NCBI GenBank assembly: GCA_902363555.1
Contig: CABJAM010000004.1
Location: forward strand, 3,778 to 67,777
From: Lachnospiraceae bacterium
GTDB taxonomy: Bacteria > Bacillota > Clostridia > Lachnospirales > Lachnospiraceae
Length of the DNA: 64,000 nt
Reading direction: 5' to 3'
The position numbers and the translations under genes are program-made. Below the pieces are notes generated by a model, which had not been told where the DNA came from, ran no database searches, and saw only the letters and a list, made by a program, of their open reading frames with translations. Shown piece by piece: positions 34,461-43,186 of the stretch (within the stretch, counting starts at the first letter, position 1; each line of letters starts with the position of its first letter).

Positions 34461-36059
34461 ATGATGGGCCAGGAAACAAAAGAGTTCATTGAAAACGGCA
34501 GCGCCGTCCTGGGAATTGAGTTTGGTTCAACAAGAATTAAAGCGGTGCTCATTGGAGAAAATCACGAGCCGCTGGCATCCGGAAGCCATGAATGGGAAAA
34601 TACCTATGCCGATGGTCTTTGGACATACAGCCTTGAGGAAATATGGAGCGGCCTTCAGGATTGTTATGCGGACCTGAAAAAAAATATCCAGGCAGCCTAC
34701 GGTGTAACGTTAAAAAAAGTGGCGGCCATGGGATTCAGCGCTATGATGCACGGCTATATGGCCTTTGATAAGGCTGGCGAACTGCTTGTGCCGTTTCGGA
34801 CATGGAGAAATACAAATACGGGCGAAGCTGCGGCCAAATTGACGAAGCTGTTTCACTTTAATATTCCGCTGCGCTGGAGTATTTCCCATTTATATCAGGC
34901 TATGCTGGACGGGGAAAGCCATGTGCCCCAGGTGGACTATATCACCACCCTGTCAGGCTATATCCACTGGAAGCTGACCGGCGAGAAGGTGCTTGGCGTT
35001 GGTGATGCCTCGGGCATGTTCCCCATTGACAGTCAGACAAAAGATTTTGATGCGGGAATGCTGAACCAGTTTGAGGCTATGGCTTCGGATTATGGTTTTA
35101 ACTGGAAGCTGCGGGATATCCTGCCTAAAGTTTTAGAAGCCGGAGAGACTGCGGGAACGCTTAGTGCTGAGGGCGCCAGACTTTTGGACGCCAGCGGGGA
35201 GCTGGAAGCCGGAGCGCCGGTATGCCCGCCGGAGGGCGACGCCGGCACTGGAATGGCCGCCACCAACAGTGTGGGTGTGCGTACCGGAAACGTATCTGCC
35301 GGAACGTCCGTATTTGCCATGATCGTGTTGGAAAAAGCGCTTGCCAGAGTTCACGAGGAGATCGATATGGTGACGACACCGGACGGTTATCCGGTAGCTA
35401 TGGTGCACTGTAATAACTGTACGTCGGATCTGAATGCATGGGTGAACCTCTTTAAGGAATTTGCCGAAAGCTTTGGGATGAATGTGGACATGGGTAAGCT
35501 GTTTTCTGTGCTGTACAATAAGGCGCTGGAGGGCGACAAGGACTGCGGCGGCCTGATGGCCTACAATTACTTTTCCGGGGAGCCGGTCACCGGCTTTGAG
35601 GAAGGACGCCCGGTATTTGCCCGTGAAATCAACAGCCATTTCAATCTGGCCAATTTCATGCGCACCCACCTGTATTCCTCCCTTGGCGCATTAAAGTGCG
35701 GCCTGGACATTCTCTTTAAAGAGGAGGATGTGAGCGTGGATAAGATTTACGGCCACGGCGGCCTTTTCAAAACAAAGGGCGTAGGCCAGAGCATACTGGC
35801 CGCTGCCATGAACGCGCCGGTAACTGTGATGGAAACTGCCGGGGAGGGCGGCGCCTGGGGTATAGCACTGCTAGCCGCCTATGAGATCCATAAAGGGCCG
35901 CAGGAGACTTTGGCGGCTTACCTGGACAGCCGTGTCTTTGCCGGTCAGGCGGGAATGACCATGGCGGCGGACCCGGAGGATGTTGCGGGATTTGAAGCGT
36001 TTACTCAGAAGTATAAAAAGGCGCTGCCGGTGGAGAAGGCAGCGGTGGAGACGTTGTAA
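34461..36059 (+). CDS. FGGY-family carbohydrate kinase
   Basis: A sugar kinase of 532 residues with the two-domain FGGY fold. The phosphate-1 motif is LGIEFGSTRIKAVLI near residue 15, the C-terminal domain has SAGTSVFAM (adenosine region) and KIYGHGGLFKTKGVGQSILAAAMNAPV (FGGY signature region), and EGGAWGIALLA follows. The overall look is of pentulose kinases (xylulokinase or L-ribulokinase group), but no isomerase or epimerase lies nearby, so the sugar is not certain. ATG 34461 has AGGAGG five bases upstream; TTG 34458 is in frame but too close. It closes the carbohydrate locus and ends at a strong terminator. Confidence 0.82.
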   Translation: MMGQETKEFIENGSAVLGIEFGSTRIKAVLIGENHEPLASGSHEWENTYADGLWTYSLEEIWSGLQDCYADLKKNIQAAYGVTLKKVAAMGFSAMMHGYMAFDKAGELLVPFRTWRNTNTGEAAAKLTKLFHFNIPLRWSISHLYQAMLDGESHVPQVDYITTLSGYIHWKLTGEKVLGVGDASGMFPIDSQTKDFDAGMLNQFEAMASDYGFNWKLRDILPKVLEAGETAGTLSAEGARLLDASGELEAGAPVCPPEGDAGTGMAATNSVGVRTGNVSAGTSVFAMIVLEKALARVHEEIDMVTTPDGYPVAMVHCNNCTSDLNAWVNLFKEFAESFGMNVDMGKLFSVLYNKALEGDKDCGGLMAYNYFSGEPVTGFEEGRPVFAREINSHFNLANFMRTHLYSSLGALKCGLDILFKEEDVSVDKIYGHGGLFKTKGVGQSILAAAMNAPVTVMETAGEGGAWGIALLAAYEIHKGPQETLAAYLDSRVFAGQAGMTMAADPEDVAGFEAFTQKYKKALPVEKAAVETL

Positions 36060-36068
36060 ATTTATTAG

Positions 36069-36113
36069 ATGCGCCAAAGGCCGGATTTCGATGCTGGTCT
36101 TTGGCGCATTTTG
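36069..36113 (+). terminator. Rho-independent terminator after the sugar kinase
   Basis: ATGCGCCAAAGGCC (36069-36082) pairs with GGTCTTTGGCGCAT (36096-36109) over 14 bases with one wobble and a 13-base loop, followed by TTTT. Confidence 0.88.
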
Positions 36114-36126
36114 GCTTGCGATACAC

Positions 36127-36191
36127 TTGACTTTTTTCAGAAAGAATGATAATATCTATGTAAATAATTAGTATACAAAATATTTATATAC
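36127..36191 (+). promoter_or_regulatory. Promoter and candidate MarR operator of the acd-etfBA operon
   Basis: TTGACT (36127-36132) and TAATAT (36150-36155) are 17 bases apart. An imperfect 21-base palindrome beginning GTATAC and ending TATAC (36171-36191) lies just downstream of the expected start site. The words ATTTATATACAAATAA (36182-36197) reappear exactly at 39966-39981. The rest of the gap to the acyl-CoA dehydrogenase (36198-36374) shows nothing further apart from its ribosome binding site. Confidence 0.55.
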
Positions 36192-36374
36192 AAATAATTA
36201 AAAGAGTGAAATTAATACAGAGCTTCAGAGTACCGGACCTCAGAAAAGACGTACCGGTTATGCTGGTGGAGCCGGCTATAATAATGGGGATTTACAGCGG
36301 CCCATGGTGTGGTAAGAGATAAACACGTCGAAGGGCTGCTTTAAATAAAATATTAAAGTATTGGGAGGAAGGAT

Positions 36375-37517
36375 ATGGTAAGTTTTGAGTTGAGCGAAAA
36401 GCAGCAGATGGCACGGGAGCTGTTCCGGACCTTTGCAAGGAATGAGATCAAGCCACTGGCTGCCGGTATGGACGAGCAGGAGTCCTACGATGACGGGCTG
36501 CTGGAAAAATTGAAACGATATGGATTTATGGGGATTCCGTATGCGAAAAAGTATGGTGGCGCGGGCGCGGATACAATGACCTATGTGCTGGCCATGGAGG
36601 AGGTTTCTAAAGTGGATGCCAGCACCGGTATACTGATTTCTGTCCATACGTCATTATGCTGCTCCTGTATTAATGAGTATGCATCCGAGCCACAGAAAGA
36701 GAAGTTTTTAAGACCTCTTGTAAACGGGAGTAAGATCGGCTGCTTTGGTCTGACGGAGCCGGGGGCCGGCACAGATGCGTCGGGGCTGCGCACATCTGCC
36801 GTCCGGGATGGCGATGACTATGTACTGAACGGGCAGAAGGTATTTACGACCAATGCAGGGATTGCCGACACCTTTGTGATTTTTGCTGTGACGGACCCGT
36901 CGGCTGGAACCCGCGGTGTGACGGCATTTATTGTGGAAAAAGGAACACCGGGGCTTGAGGTGGGCAAAAATATACCGCGAATGGGTATACGCAGTGCATC
37001 CAACTGCGAAGTGGCGCTGATCAATGTGCGGGTTTCGGCGGAAAATGTCATCGCCGGTGAAGGCAAAGGGTATAAGATCGCCATGAATGCTCTGGCCGGC
37101 GGACGTATCGGGATTGGAGCTCAGGCCGTAGGCATTGCCCAGGGTGCGCTGGACGAGGCGGTCAGCTATGTCAAGGAGCGAAAGCAGTTTGGCAAGCCGA
37201 TTTCCGCTTTCCAGAATACACAATTTAAGGTGGCGGAGCTTCAGACAAAGATCGATGCTGCGCGTCTGCTCGTATGGCGGGCGGCCGAAGCCAAAGACCG
37301 CCATGAAAACTATGCTTCTTATGCGGCTATGTGCAAGCTGTTTGCGTCCGACATGGCCAATGACGTCACCCGTGCAGCGGTACAGATGCTGGGAGGCTAT
37401 GGCTATTCCAGAGAATATCCAGTTGAACGGATGCACAGGGATGCAAAGATTACAGAGATTTATGAGGGAACCTCGGAAGCAATGAAAATGATCATCAGCG
37501 GAAGCCTGATGCGATAG
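36375..37517 (+). CDS. Acyl-CoA dehydrogenase, short-chain type
   Basis: A FAD enzyme of 380 residues, the standard length. The family signatures GCFGLTEPGAGTDASG (about 119-134) and QMLGGYGYSREYPVERMHRDAKI are present, and the catalytic base is the Glu in IYEGTSEAMKM near residue 365. It acts on a CoA thioester with EtfAB, encoded directly downstream, as electron partner, and may run as a dehydrogenase or, with bifurcating Etf, as an enoyl-CoA reductase. GGGAGGAAGG precedes ATG 36375. It is the first gene of the acd-etfB-etfA operon, with a candidate MarR site at its promoter. The exact acyl chain is not predictable. Confidence 0.92.
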   Translation: MVSFELSEKQQMARELFRTFARNEIKPLAAGMDEQESYDDGLLEKLKRYGFMGIPYAKKYGGAGADTMTYVLAMEEVSKVDASTGILISVHTSLCCSCINEYASEPQKEKFLRPLVNGSKIGCFGLTEPGAGTDASGLRTSAVRDGDDYVLNGQKVFTTNAGIADTFVIFAVTDPSAGTRGVTAFIVEKGTPGLEVGKNIPRMGIRSASNCEVALINVRVSAENVIAGEGKGYKIAMNALAGGRIGIGAQAVGIAQGALDEAVSYVKERKQFGKPISAFQNTQFKVAELQTKIDAARLLVWRAAEAKDRHENYASYAAMCKLFASDMANDVTRAAVQMLGGYGYSREYPVERMHRDAKITEIYEGTSEAMKMIISGSLMR

Positions 37518-37528
37518 GGGGTATGGGA

Positions 37529-38329
37529 ATGAACATCATTGTCTGCATAAAACAGGTGCCGGATACGACGGAGGTTAAGCTGGACCCAAAAACGAATACG
37601 CTGATCCGTGAAGGTGTACCCAGTATTATTAATCCGGACGACAGGGCTGGTATCGAAGTGGCACTGAGATTAAAGGAAAGCGTACCGGATACAACAGTGA
37701 CAGTGCTGTCCATGGGGCCGCAGCAGGCGGAGCGTGCCCTCCGGGAGGCGTTGGCTATGGGCTGTGACCATGGAGTACTCGTGTGTGACAGGGCTTTTGG
37801 CGGCTCAGATACATGGGCGACATCATCGACCATAGCTTCAGCATTAAAGATGCTGCCCTATGATCTGATCATCACCGGCCGTCAGGCCATTGACGGGGAT
37901 ACAGCTCAGGTGGGGCCTCAGATTGCGGAGCATCTTGATCTACCACATGTAAGCTACGCTGAGTCTGTCAGCCTTTTGGAGGATGGGCGTCTGGAAATCT
38001 GGCGGCAGTTTGAGGACCGGTATCATATACTGCACGTTAAGCTCCCATGCCTGATCACCGTTCTTTCCGAGGCGTTTGAACCCAGATATATGTCCGTGGG
38101 CGGAATTGTTACGGCGTATGATGATAAAGAAATCACGGTGTGGAACTATGATTTCTTAAAGGATGTTGTGGACCCGGATAACACGGGGCTTAAGGGTTCT
38201 CCCACAAAGGTGCGCAGGTCTTTTACGAAGCAGGCGAAGGGAAAAGGCACACTGATGAAGGATCTGGATTCCCGGGCGGCGGTGGAAGCGATCATGGAGA
38301 CATTAAAGGCGAAGCATATTATTAACTGA
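37529..38329 (+). CDS. etfB: Electron transfer flavoprotein beta subunit
   Basis: The beta subunit of EtfAB, 266 residues, carrying the nucleotide-binding (AMP or second FAD) site. The N-terminus MNIIVCIKQVPDTTEVKLDP and the segment DLIITGRQAIDGDTAQVGPQIAEHL are family signatures. ATG 37529 was chosen because AGGGGG lies seven bases upstream; an ATG at 37523 is too close. It follows the acyl-CoA dehydrogenase by 11 bases and precedes etfA by 11. Adjacent pairs like this often form stable complexes; the genes resemble the bcd-etfBA order, but whether this Etf bifurcates cannot be decided by eye. Confidence 0.93.
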   Translation: MNIIVCIKQVPDTTEVKLDPKTNTLIREGVPSIINPDDRAGIEVALRLKESVPDTTVTVLSMGPQQAERALREALAMGCDHGVLVCDRAFGGSDTWATSSTIASALKMLPYDLIITGRQAIDGDTAQVGPQIAEHLDLPHVSYAESVSLLEDGRLEIWRQFEDRYHILHVKLPCLITVLSEAFEPRYMSVGGIVTAYDDKEITVWNYDFLKDVVDPDNTGLKGSPTKVRRSFTKQAKGKGTLMKDLDSRAAVEAIMETLKAKHIIN

Positions 38330-38340
38330 GGAGGGGAACT

Positions 38341-39342
38341 ATGGGAAGGGATATTTTTGTAATTGCCGAGCAGAGAGATGGCCATATTATGAAGATCAGC
38401 TATGAGCTGCTTGGAAAGGCCAGAGCGCTGGCTGGTGAGGACCGGAGGGTGGCTGCGGTGGTCATGGGTAAAAATATATATGAACAGGCAGCAAAGCTTG
38501 CAGCTTATGGTGCGGATAAAATCATTGTTGTGGAGCATCCGGCACTGGATGAATATATGACGGAGCCGTACACAAAGGCGGTGTCAAAAATCATCACAGA
38601 GAGGGCTCCGGATATCGTGCTGTTTGGGGCCACTGCCATCGGAAGAGATCTGGCGCCGAGAGTTTCTGCAAGGATACATACCGGGCTTACGGCCGACTGC
38701 ACCGGTCTTGAGATGGACCCGGAAAGTGGTCTGTTGCTGATGACCCGTCCGGCCTTCGGTGGGAATATTATGGCGACGATTGTGTGCGAAAATCATCGCC
38801 CGCAGATGGCTACGGTCCGGCCGGGGGTGATGCAGGCCATTCATACAGAGCCGGAAAAAGCTGCTGAAATTGAAAAATATGCGATGGATTTTGAAATGGA
38901 TGACCGGATTGAGTTGCATCAGGTCGTCCGGCCGGAACATAAGGCTGTGGATATTACGGAAGCGGACATTCTTATTTCCGGTGGGCGCGGTGTCAAAGGG
39001 CCGGAGGGATTTGCGGATATGAAGGCATTGGCCGACGCACTGGGTGGAGAGGTCGCAGCTTCCAGAGCCTGTGTGGATTCCGGCTGGACGGGTAAGGAGA
39101 GGCAGGTGGGCCAGACCGGTAAGACGGTGCGGCCGAAGCTTTATATTGCCTGCGGCATTTCCGGAGCTATTCAGCATGTGGCTGGCATGGAAGATTCAGA
39201 ATGGATCATTGCCATTAACACGGATGAACGGGCACCGATTTTTGATGTGGCGGATCTGGGGATCGTTGGGGATGTGCACCAGATCGTTCCTATGCTCACA
39301 GAAGCATTGAGGGAATATAAGGTTATGCAGAATGTATTCTGA
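38341..39342 (+). CDS. etfA: Electron transfer flavoprotein alpha subunit
   Basis: The alpha subunit, 333 residues. The C-terminal FAD domain (about 205-333) shows SGGRGVKGPEGFADMKALADALGG, then ASRACVDSGW, VGQTGKTVRPKLYIACGISGAIQH and IAINTDERAPIFDVADLGIVGD in order. All FAD-contacting motifs of the family are intact. It pairs with EtfB to pass electrons between the acyl-CoA dehydrogenase and a ferredoxin, NADH or quinone partner. There is no 4Fe-4S ferredoxin extension at its N-terminus. It is the last gene of the operon; a new promoter for the MarR gene lies 70 bases downstream. Confidence 0.94.
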   Translation: MGRDIFVIAEQRDGHIMKISYELLGKARALAGEDRRVAAVVMGKNIYEQAAKLAAYGADKIIVVEHPALDEYMTEPYTKAVSKIITERAPDIVLFGATAIGRDLAPRVSARIHTGLTADCTGLEMDPESGLLLMTRPAFGGNIMATIVCENHRPQMATVRPGVMQAIHTEPEKAAEIEKYAMDFEMDDRIELHQVVRPEHKAVDITEADILISGGRGVKGPEGFADMKALADALGGEVAASRACVDSGWTGKERQVGQTGKTVRPKLYIACGISGAIQHVAGMEDSEWIIAINTDERAPIFDVADLGIVGDVHQIVPMLTEALREYKVMQNVF

Positions 39343-39411
39343 GTCCTTCGTAAAAAACGATTGGTTTGACCGGGCGTATGCAGGCGTGGATAAATGTAGG
39401 AAGCATTTCAG

Positions 39412-39440
39412 TTGAAAATCTTCATAAAATTGTTTATCAT
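39412..39440 (+). promoter_or_regulatory. Promoter of the MarR gene
   Basis: TTGAAA (39412-39417) and TATCAT (39435-39440) are separated by exactly 17 bases, 33 bases before the GTG start. Confidence 0.6.
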
Positions 39441-39473
39441 AGAGAGATAAATAATAGAAAAGAGGTGAGTCAT

Positions 39474-39896
39474 GTGAAACTCAACCAGTGTATCAATTAT
39501 TTGCTTACCACAGCGCAGCATACGGTATTTCAGACAATGTCAACGAATCTTTCCCAGTTTGACCTGACACCAGTTCAGTATGGTGTACTCTATTGCCTTT
39601 GGGAGATGGATAAGACCAACCCTAAGGAAATCGCGGAGGAACTGCGGTTGGAAAATTCGACGATATCCGGCATACTTGAGCGGATGGAAAAGAAGGAGCT
39701 TATTGTCCGGAACATCAGCCCGGAGGACCGACGCTTTATTCAGATTGAATTAACTGAAAAAGCAAAGGCGCTCCGGGATGATGTTCTTCAAACCGTTGAG
39801 AATGTCAATCAGGAAGTCCTTTCTGTATTCCCTAAGGAGGAGCAGGAGCAGTTTAAGACATATCTGAGGGTACTGGCAGGTGTGCCGGAGGTGTAA
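39474..39896 (+). CDS. MarR-family regulator
   Basis: A winged-helix regulator of 140 residues. The HTH reads NPKEIAEELRLENSTISGILERMEKKELIVRNISPEDRRFIQIELT in order, with the wing ending in DRR, as in MarR. GTG 39474 was chosen because AGAGGTGAG lies five bases upstream and the protein then has the normal family length; the longer frame from 39366 has no ribosome site. It lies between the acd-etfBA operon and the Liv transporter operon. A shared AT-rich word at both flanking control regions (36182 and 39966) suggests it regulates both in response to an acid or acyl-CoA ligand. Confidence 0.87.
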   Translation: MKLNQCINYLLTTAQHTVFQTMSTNLSQFDLTPVQYGVLYCLWEMDKTNPKEIAEELRLENSTISGILERMEKKELIVRNISPEDRRFIQIELTEKAKALRDDVLQTVENVNQEVLSVFPKEEQEQFKTYLRVLAGVPEV

Positions 39897-39945
39897 CAGA
39901 GCCAGTTCCGTAAACTTCTATATTTATCTATATTATATAATCTGC

Positions 39946-40303
39946 TTTACATAAATTCTTTCACCATTTATATACAAATAAATATAAAGTCAACAGTGCC
40001 GGCGGCAGGGGTATTAAAGCCAGCTTTAATACCTCTTGCCATACAGTACCGGATTATTCAAAATGCCCAATGTTAAAAATTGGGTTTTATTTATTTGATG
40101 GCAATGTCGATATAAAAAAAGTTGGAAAACCATATGTTGTCGTGAGATATGTAGACTATATTGCAAAAATATACTAAAACATATGAATATATTTACTATA
40201 TCTGTTGACATTGCTTTGCACATGTGATATTATGTGTTTATAATAATTTGCATGCTAAATAATGACATAGCGAACTAATTATATAAAAGCTTAAGCATGC
40301 GAA
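39946..40303 (+). promoter_or_regulatory. AT-rich control region upstream of the Liv operon
   Basis: This 430-base gap (39897-40326) holds no ORF. It has a promoter-like TTTACA (39946-39951)/TATATA (39969-39974) whose -10 overlaps the 16-base word shared with 36182. A long palindrome at 40004-40040 (17-base arms with one bulge, 2-base centre) follows. A better promoter, TTGACA (40205-40210)/TATTAT (40228-40233) with 17-base spacing, lies about 95 bases before livG. A leader stem TTTGCATGCT (40247-40256)/AGCATGCGAA (40294-40303) ends just before the ribosome binding site. Confidence 0.6.
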
Positions 40304-40326
40304 AATAATGGGGGGAGCGTGATACT

Positions 40327-41052
40327 TTGTTATCCGTACAAAATGTAACAAAATATTTTGGCGGTTTGGCTGCTGTGAAAGACGTATCCTTTGAAGTGGA
40401 GAAGGGGAGCATTGTAGGCCTGATCGGACCCAACGGTTCGGGAAAGACGACCTTGTTCAACCTGATCTCCGGGGTATATCCGTTAAGCTCCGGTAAGGTC
40501 TTTTTCGACGGGGAGGAGATTTCCGGCATGAAAAGCTATGATATTGCCGATAAGGGGCTTGTCCGTACCTTTCAGGTGGTTAAGCCATTTGACAATATCT
40601 CAGCGCTGGATAATGTGATCGTTGGTGCATTTCAGCGTTACAAAAACCGGAACCGGGCGCAGGAGAAGGCGCTGGAGGTTATGGACATGCTTGAGATCAG
40701 CCGGTTTCGGGAGATTCCGCCAAAGCATCTGCCTCTGGCGATGAAGAAACGTCTGGAAATCGCCAGAATACTTTCCACGGAGCCTAAAATGATCCTTCTG
40801 GACGAGGTTATGGGCGGCCTGAATCCCCAGGAGACGGAGCAACTCGTACAGACGATACATAAGATCCATGAATCCGGCATGACGATACTTATTATTGAAC
40901 ATAAGATGAAATGCATTATGGAGCTGAGCCATCACGTTGTCATTCTGAATAATGGAATGCTCATTGCGGACGGCAAGCCGGAGGCGGTTGTTCAGAATCC
41001 GGAGGTCATTAAGGCATATTTGGGGGATGATTACAATGTTAGCAGTTACTGA
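40327..41052 (+). CDS. livG: Branched-chain amino acid-type ABC transporter ATPase (LivG)
   Basis: An ATP-binding subunit of 241 residues. Walker A is GPNGSGKT (about residues 36-43), the Q-loop lies in VRTFQVVKPF, and Walker B is ILLDEVMGGLNP. The signature region (PLAMKKRLEIARIL) is degenerate compared with LSGGQ, as often in LivG. It starts at TTG 40327 with GGGGGAG nine bases upstream. It is the first gene of a livG-livF-binding protein-livH-livM order, which differs from the common order with the binding protein first. The substrate could be a carboxylic acid rather than an amino acid, given the acyl-CoA genes around it. Confidence 0.9.
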   Translation: MLSVQNVTKYFGGLAAVKDVSFEVEKGSIVGLIGPNGSGKTTLFNLISGVYPLSSGKVFFDGEEISGMKSYDIADKGLVRTFQVVKPFDNISALDNVIVGAFQRYKNRNRAQEKALEVMDMLEISRFREIPPKHLPLAMKKRLEIARILSTEPKMILLDEVMGGLNPQETEQLVQTIHKIHESGMTILIIEHKMKCIMELSHHVVILNNGMLIADGKPEAVVQNPEVIKAYLGDDYNVSSY

Positions 41053-41740
41053 TTTGAATTGCGGCTACGGAGAAAGCAAGGTGCTCTATGATATTTCTGT
41101 GAGCATTGACAAGGGGAAGGTGGTGAGCCTTGTCGGTTCCAATGCCGCCGGAAAGACCACGTTGTTAAATACGATCTCCGGATTGATCCGGCCGTGGGGC
41201 GGCAAGATCACCTTTTTGGGCGAGGATATTACCCAAATGTCGCCAAAGCGGCGGGTGGAGATGGGTTTGATCCAGTGTGCTGAGGGGCGGCACCTGTTTC
41301 CGAATATTTCTGTTTATGAAAACATCCTCCTTGGCGCTTATCCGAAAAGAGCCAGAGCGAACAAACAGAAAAATATTAACAGAGTTTTGGAGATGTTTCC
41401 AATCCTGGCACAGAGGAAAAGCCAGATGGCCGGGCTCCTTTCCGGCGGTGAGCAGCAGATGTGCGCCATTGGCCGTGCCCTTATGAGCGAGCCTGAGCTT
41501 CTCATCATGGATGAGCCGTCATTAGGACTGGCGCCCATCATCGTGCAGCAGGTCTTTGAGATCATAAGGGATATACAGCGCGACGGTGTAACCATATTTC
41601 TGGTGGAGCAGAATGTGCAGAAAGCGCTGTCCATGGCAACCTATGGTTATGTGCTTGAAAGCGGTCATGTGACGATGGAGGGCAGCGGAAGCGAGCTTTT
41701 GTCCAACAGTGACCTGCGTAAAGCTTATTTGGGGATTTAA
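41036..41740 (+). CDS. livF: Branched-chain amino acid-type ABC transporter ATPase (LivF)
   Basis: The second ATPase, 234 residues. Walker A GSNAAGKTT has Ala-Ala where most have Gly-x-Gly, which is tolerated in LivF proteins. The signature motif is LLSGGEQQMCAIGRALM, and Walker B is LLIMDEPSLGLAP. ATG 41036 lies inside the end of livG (17-base overlap), with GGGGGAT upstream, so the two ATPases are translationally coupled. A longer frame from 40952 is only the shadow of livG. Confidence 0.92.
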   Translation: MLAVTDLNCGYGESKVLYDISVSIDKGKVVSLVGSNAAGKTTLLNTISGLIRPWGGKITFLGEDITQMSPKRRVEMGLIQCAEGRHLFPNISVYENILLGAYPKRARANKQKNINRVLEMFPILAQRKSQMAGLLSGGEQQMCAIGRALMSEPELLIMDEPSLGLAPIIVQQVFEIIRDIQRDGVTIFLVEQNVQKALSMATYGYVLESGHVTMEGSGSELLSNSDLRKAYLGI

Positions 41741-41785
41741 AATTACAACAGCTATGTTGTAAAAATAAAATGGAGGTAAGGAATA

Positions 41786-43153
41786 ATGAAAAAAAGATTT
41801 TCAGTGTTTATTGGGGTATTGTTAATCGTGGCTATGTGCTTATCAGCCTGTGTGGGCGGGGGAACGTCCGGCACAAGTACATCCGGAGGCGGATCATCGG
41901 GAAAGAGCACCACCTCAAAAAGTGAGACAAAAGCAGCCGGAGAAACAGGTAAAGCGGAAACACCGGCAGCCGATGGCAATACAGACCCGATCCGTATCGG
42001 TGTTGTGAACCCGAGAAGCGGCAAGCTGGCAGTGACAGGTACCGACGACCACTTTGGATGTATGATCGCCATTGATATGTTTAATGAAGCCGGCGGCGTC
42101 AACGGCCGTATGATCGAGCCGGTTGTGGCGGATATCCCGGATGCAGCCACGGCGCAGACCGAAATTAACCGTCTGATCCAGAATGAGAATCTGTCGGTGA
42201 TCACCGGCTGTTATGGAAGCTCCATTGTGGAGGTTGTGGCGGCCATCTGTAACAGAAATAACGTATTTTACTGGGAAAATGTATCCATTCTGGACCGACT
42301 GACAGAGCAGGGCTACAAATCCGTTTTCCGTTATCATATTTCTGGATCGGAATATGGCGTTCAGGCGGCTCAGTGGGCTGAGTTTTATGCCGATAAGCTG
42401 GGAATCGCCAAAGAGGATCTCACTGTGGGAACAATCAATGAAAATGGTGATTTCGGACAGTCGATCGCCACGGGTGTGGAGCGGTATTGCAGCGAGAACG
42501 GGATCAAGCTTGTTCTTAACGAAAGCTATGAGGCTACGACCACAGATACAACGCCAGTCGTATTAAAAATGAAAGAAGCTGATCCGGATATTATTATTGC
42601 CACCTCTTATATTAATGATGGGATCGACATTACGAAGAAATGTAAGGTTTTAAATTACTCACCCAAGGTATTTTTAGGTATTGGCTCCGGTTATGGCGCT
42701 GCTGCATACTATGACACCCTTGGCGCAGATTCCCAGGGTCAGATCGACCTTGACCCGACCAATGCGCCGGTACTTGAAAATCTGGATCCGGAAATGCAGG
42801 AGCTTGCCAAGGAATTTGCCAAACGTTTTGAAGCTGAATTGGGATATGCACCTACGACTGTAGGTTATCTCGGCTGGGAGTCTACATGGATCTTATTAAA
42901 TAACGTTGTTGCTCAGGTGAACGGCGATGTGGACGATCTGGACGGACTTATTGCGGCTGCAAAGGCTGTGGATATTCCGGAAGGAACCATGCCTACCGGT
43001 TACGGCTGTAAGTTCAACGATAAGGGCCAGAACGAACGGTGCGTGATCGCCAGCATGCAGTGGCAGGATGGCAAATTAGTAACCATTTACCCGGAGGAGC
43101 TTTCCAAGGCCGAACCTATCCGGATTCCCATGCCGGCCTGGGATGAACGTTAA
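41786..43153 (+). CDS. Substrate-binding lipoprotein of the Liv transporter
   Basis: A type I periplasmic-binding-fold lipoprotein of 455 residues (Peripla_BP_6 group). The lipobox is LSAC (Cys 22), followed by a Gly/Ser/Thr/Lys linker to about residue 60. The mature domain begins DPIRIGVVNPRSGKLAVTG and has EAGGVNGRMIEPVVADI, typical of the Leu/Ile/Val and amide-binding family. The ligand is unknown; the length is above that of classical LivJ. A good ribosome site (GGAGGTAAGG) lies before ATG 41786. Confidence 0.88.
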   Translation: MKKRFSVFIGVLLIVAMCLSACVGGGTSGTSTSGGGSSGKSTTSKSETKAAGETGKAETPAADGNTDPIRIGVVNPRSGKLAVTGTDDHFGCMIAIDMFNEAGGVNGRMIEPVVADIPDAATAQTEINRLIQNENLSVITGCYGSSIVEVVAAICNRNNVFYWENVSILDRLTEQGYKSVFRYHISGSEYGVQAAQWAEFYADKLGIAKEDLTVGTINENGDFGQSIATGVERYCSENGIKLVLNESYEATTTDTTPVVLKMKEADPDIIIATSYINDGIDITKKCKVLNYSPKVFLGIGSGYGAAAYYDTLGADSQGQIDLDPTNAPVLENLDPEMQELAKEFAKRFEAELGYAPTTVGYLGWESTWILLNNVVAQVNGDVDDLDGLIAAAKAVDIPEGTMPTGYGCKFNDKGQNERCVIASMQWQDGKLVTIYPEELSKAEPIRIPMPAWDER

Positions 43154-43186
43154 ACGAGAGCGCACACATAGATAGGGGAGACGTAT

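Noticed and set aside
36708..37436. Minus-strand ORF of 242 codons inside the acyl-CoA dehydrogenase
   Set aside because: Antisense to all conserved dehydrogenase motifs; composition typical of a shadow frame.
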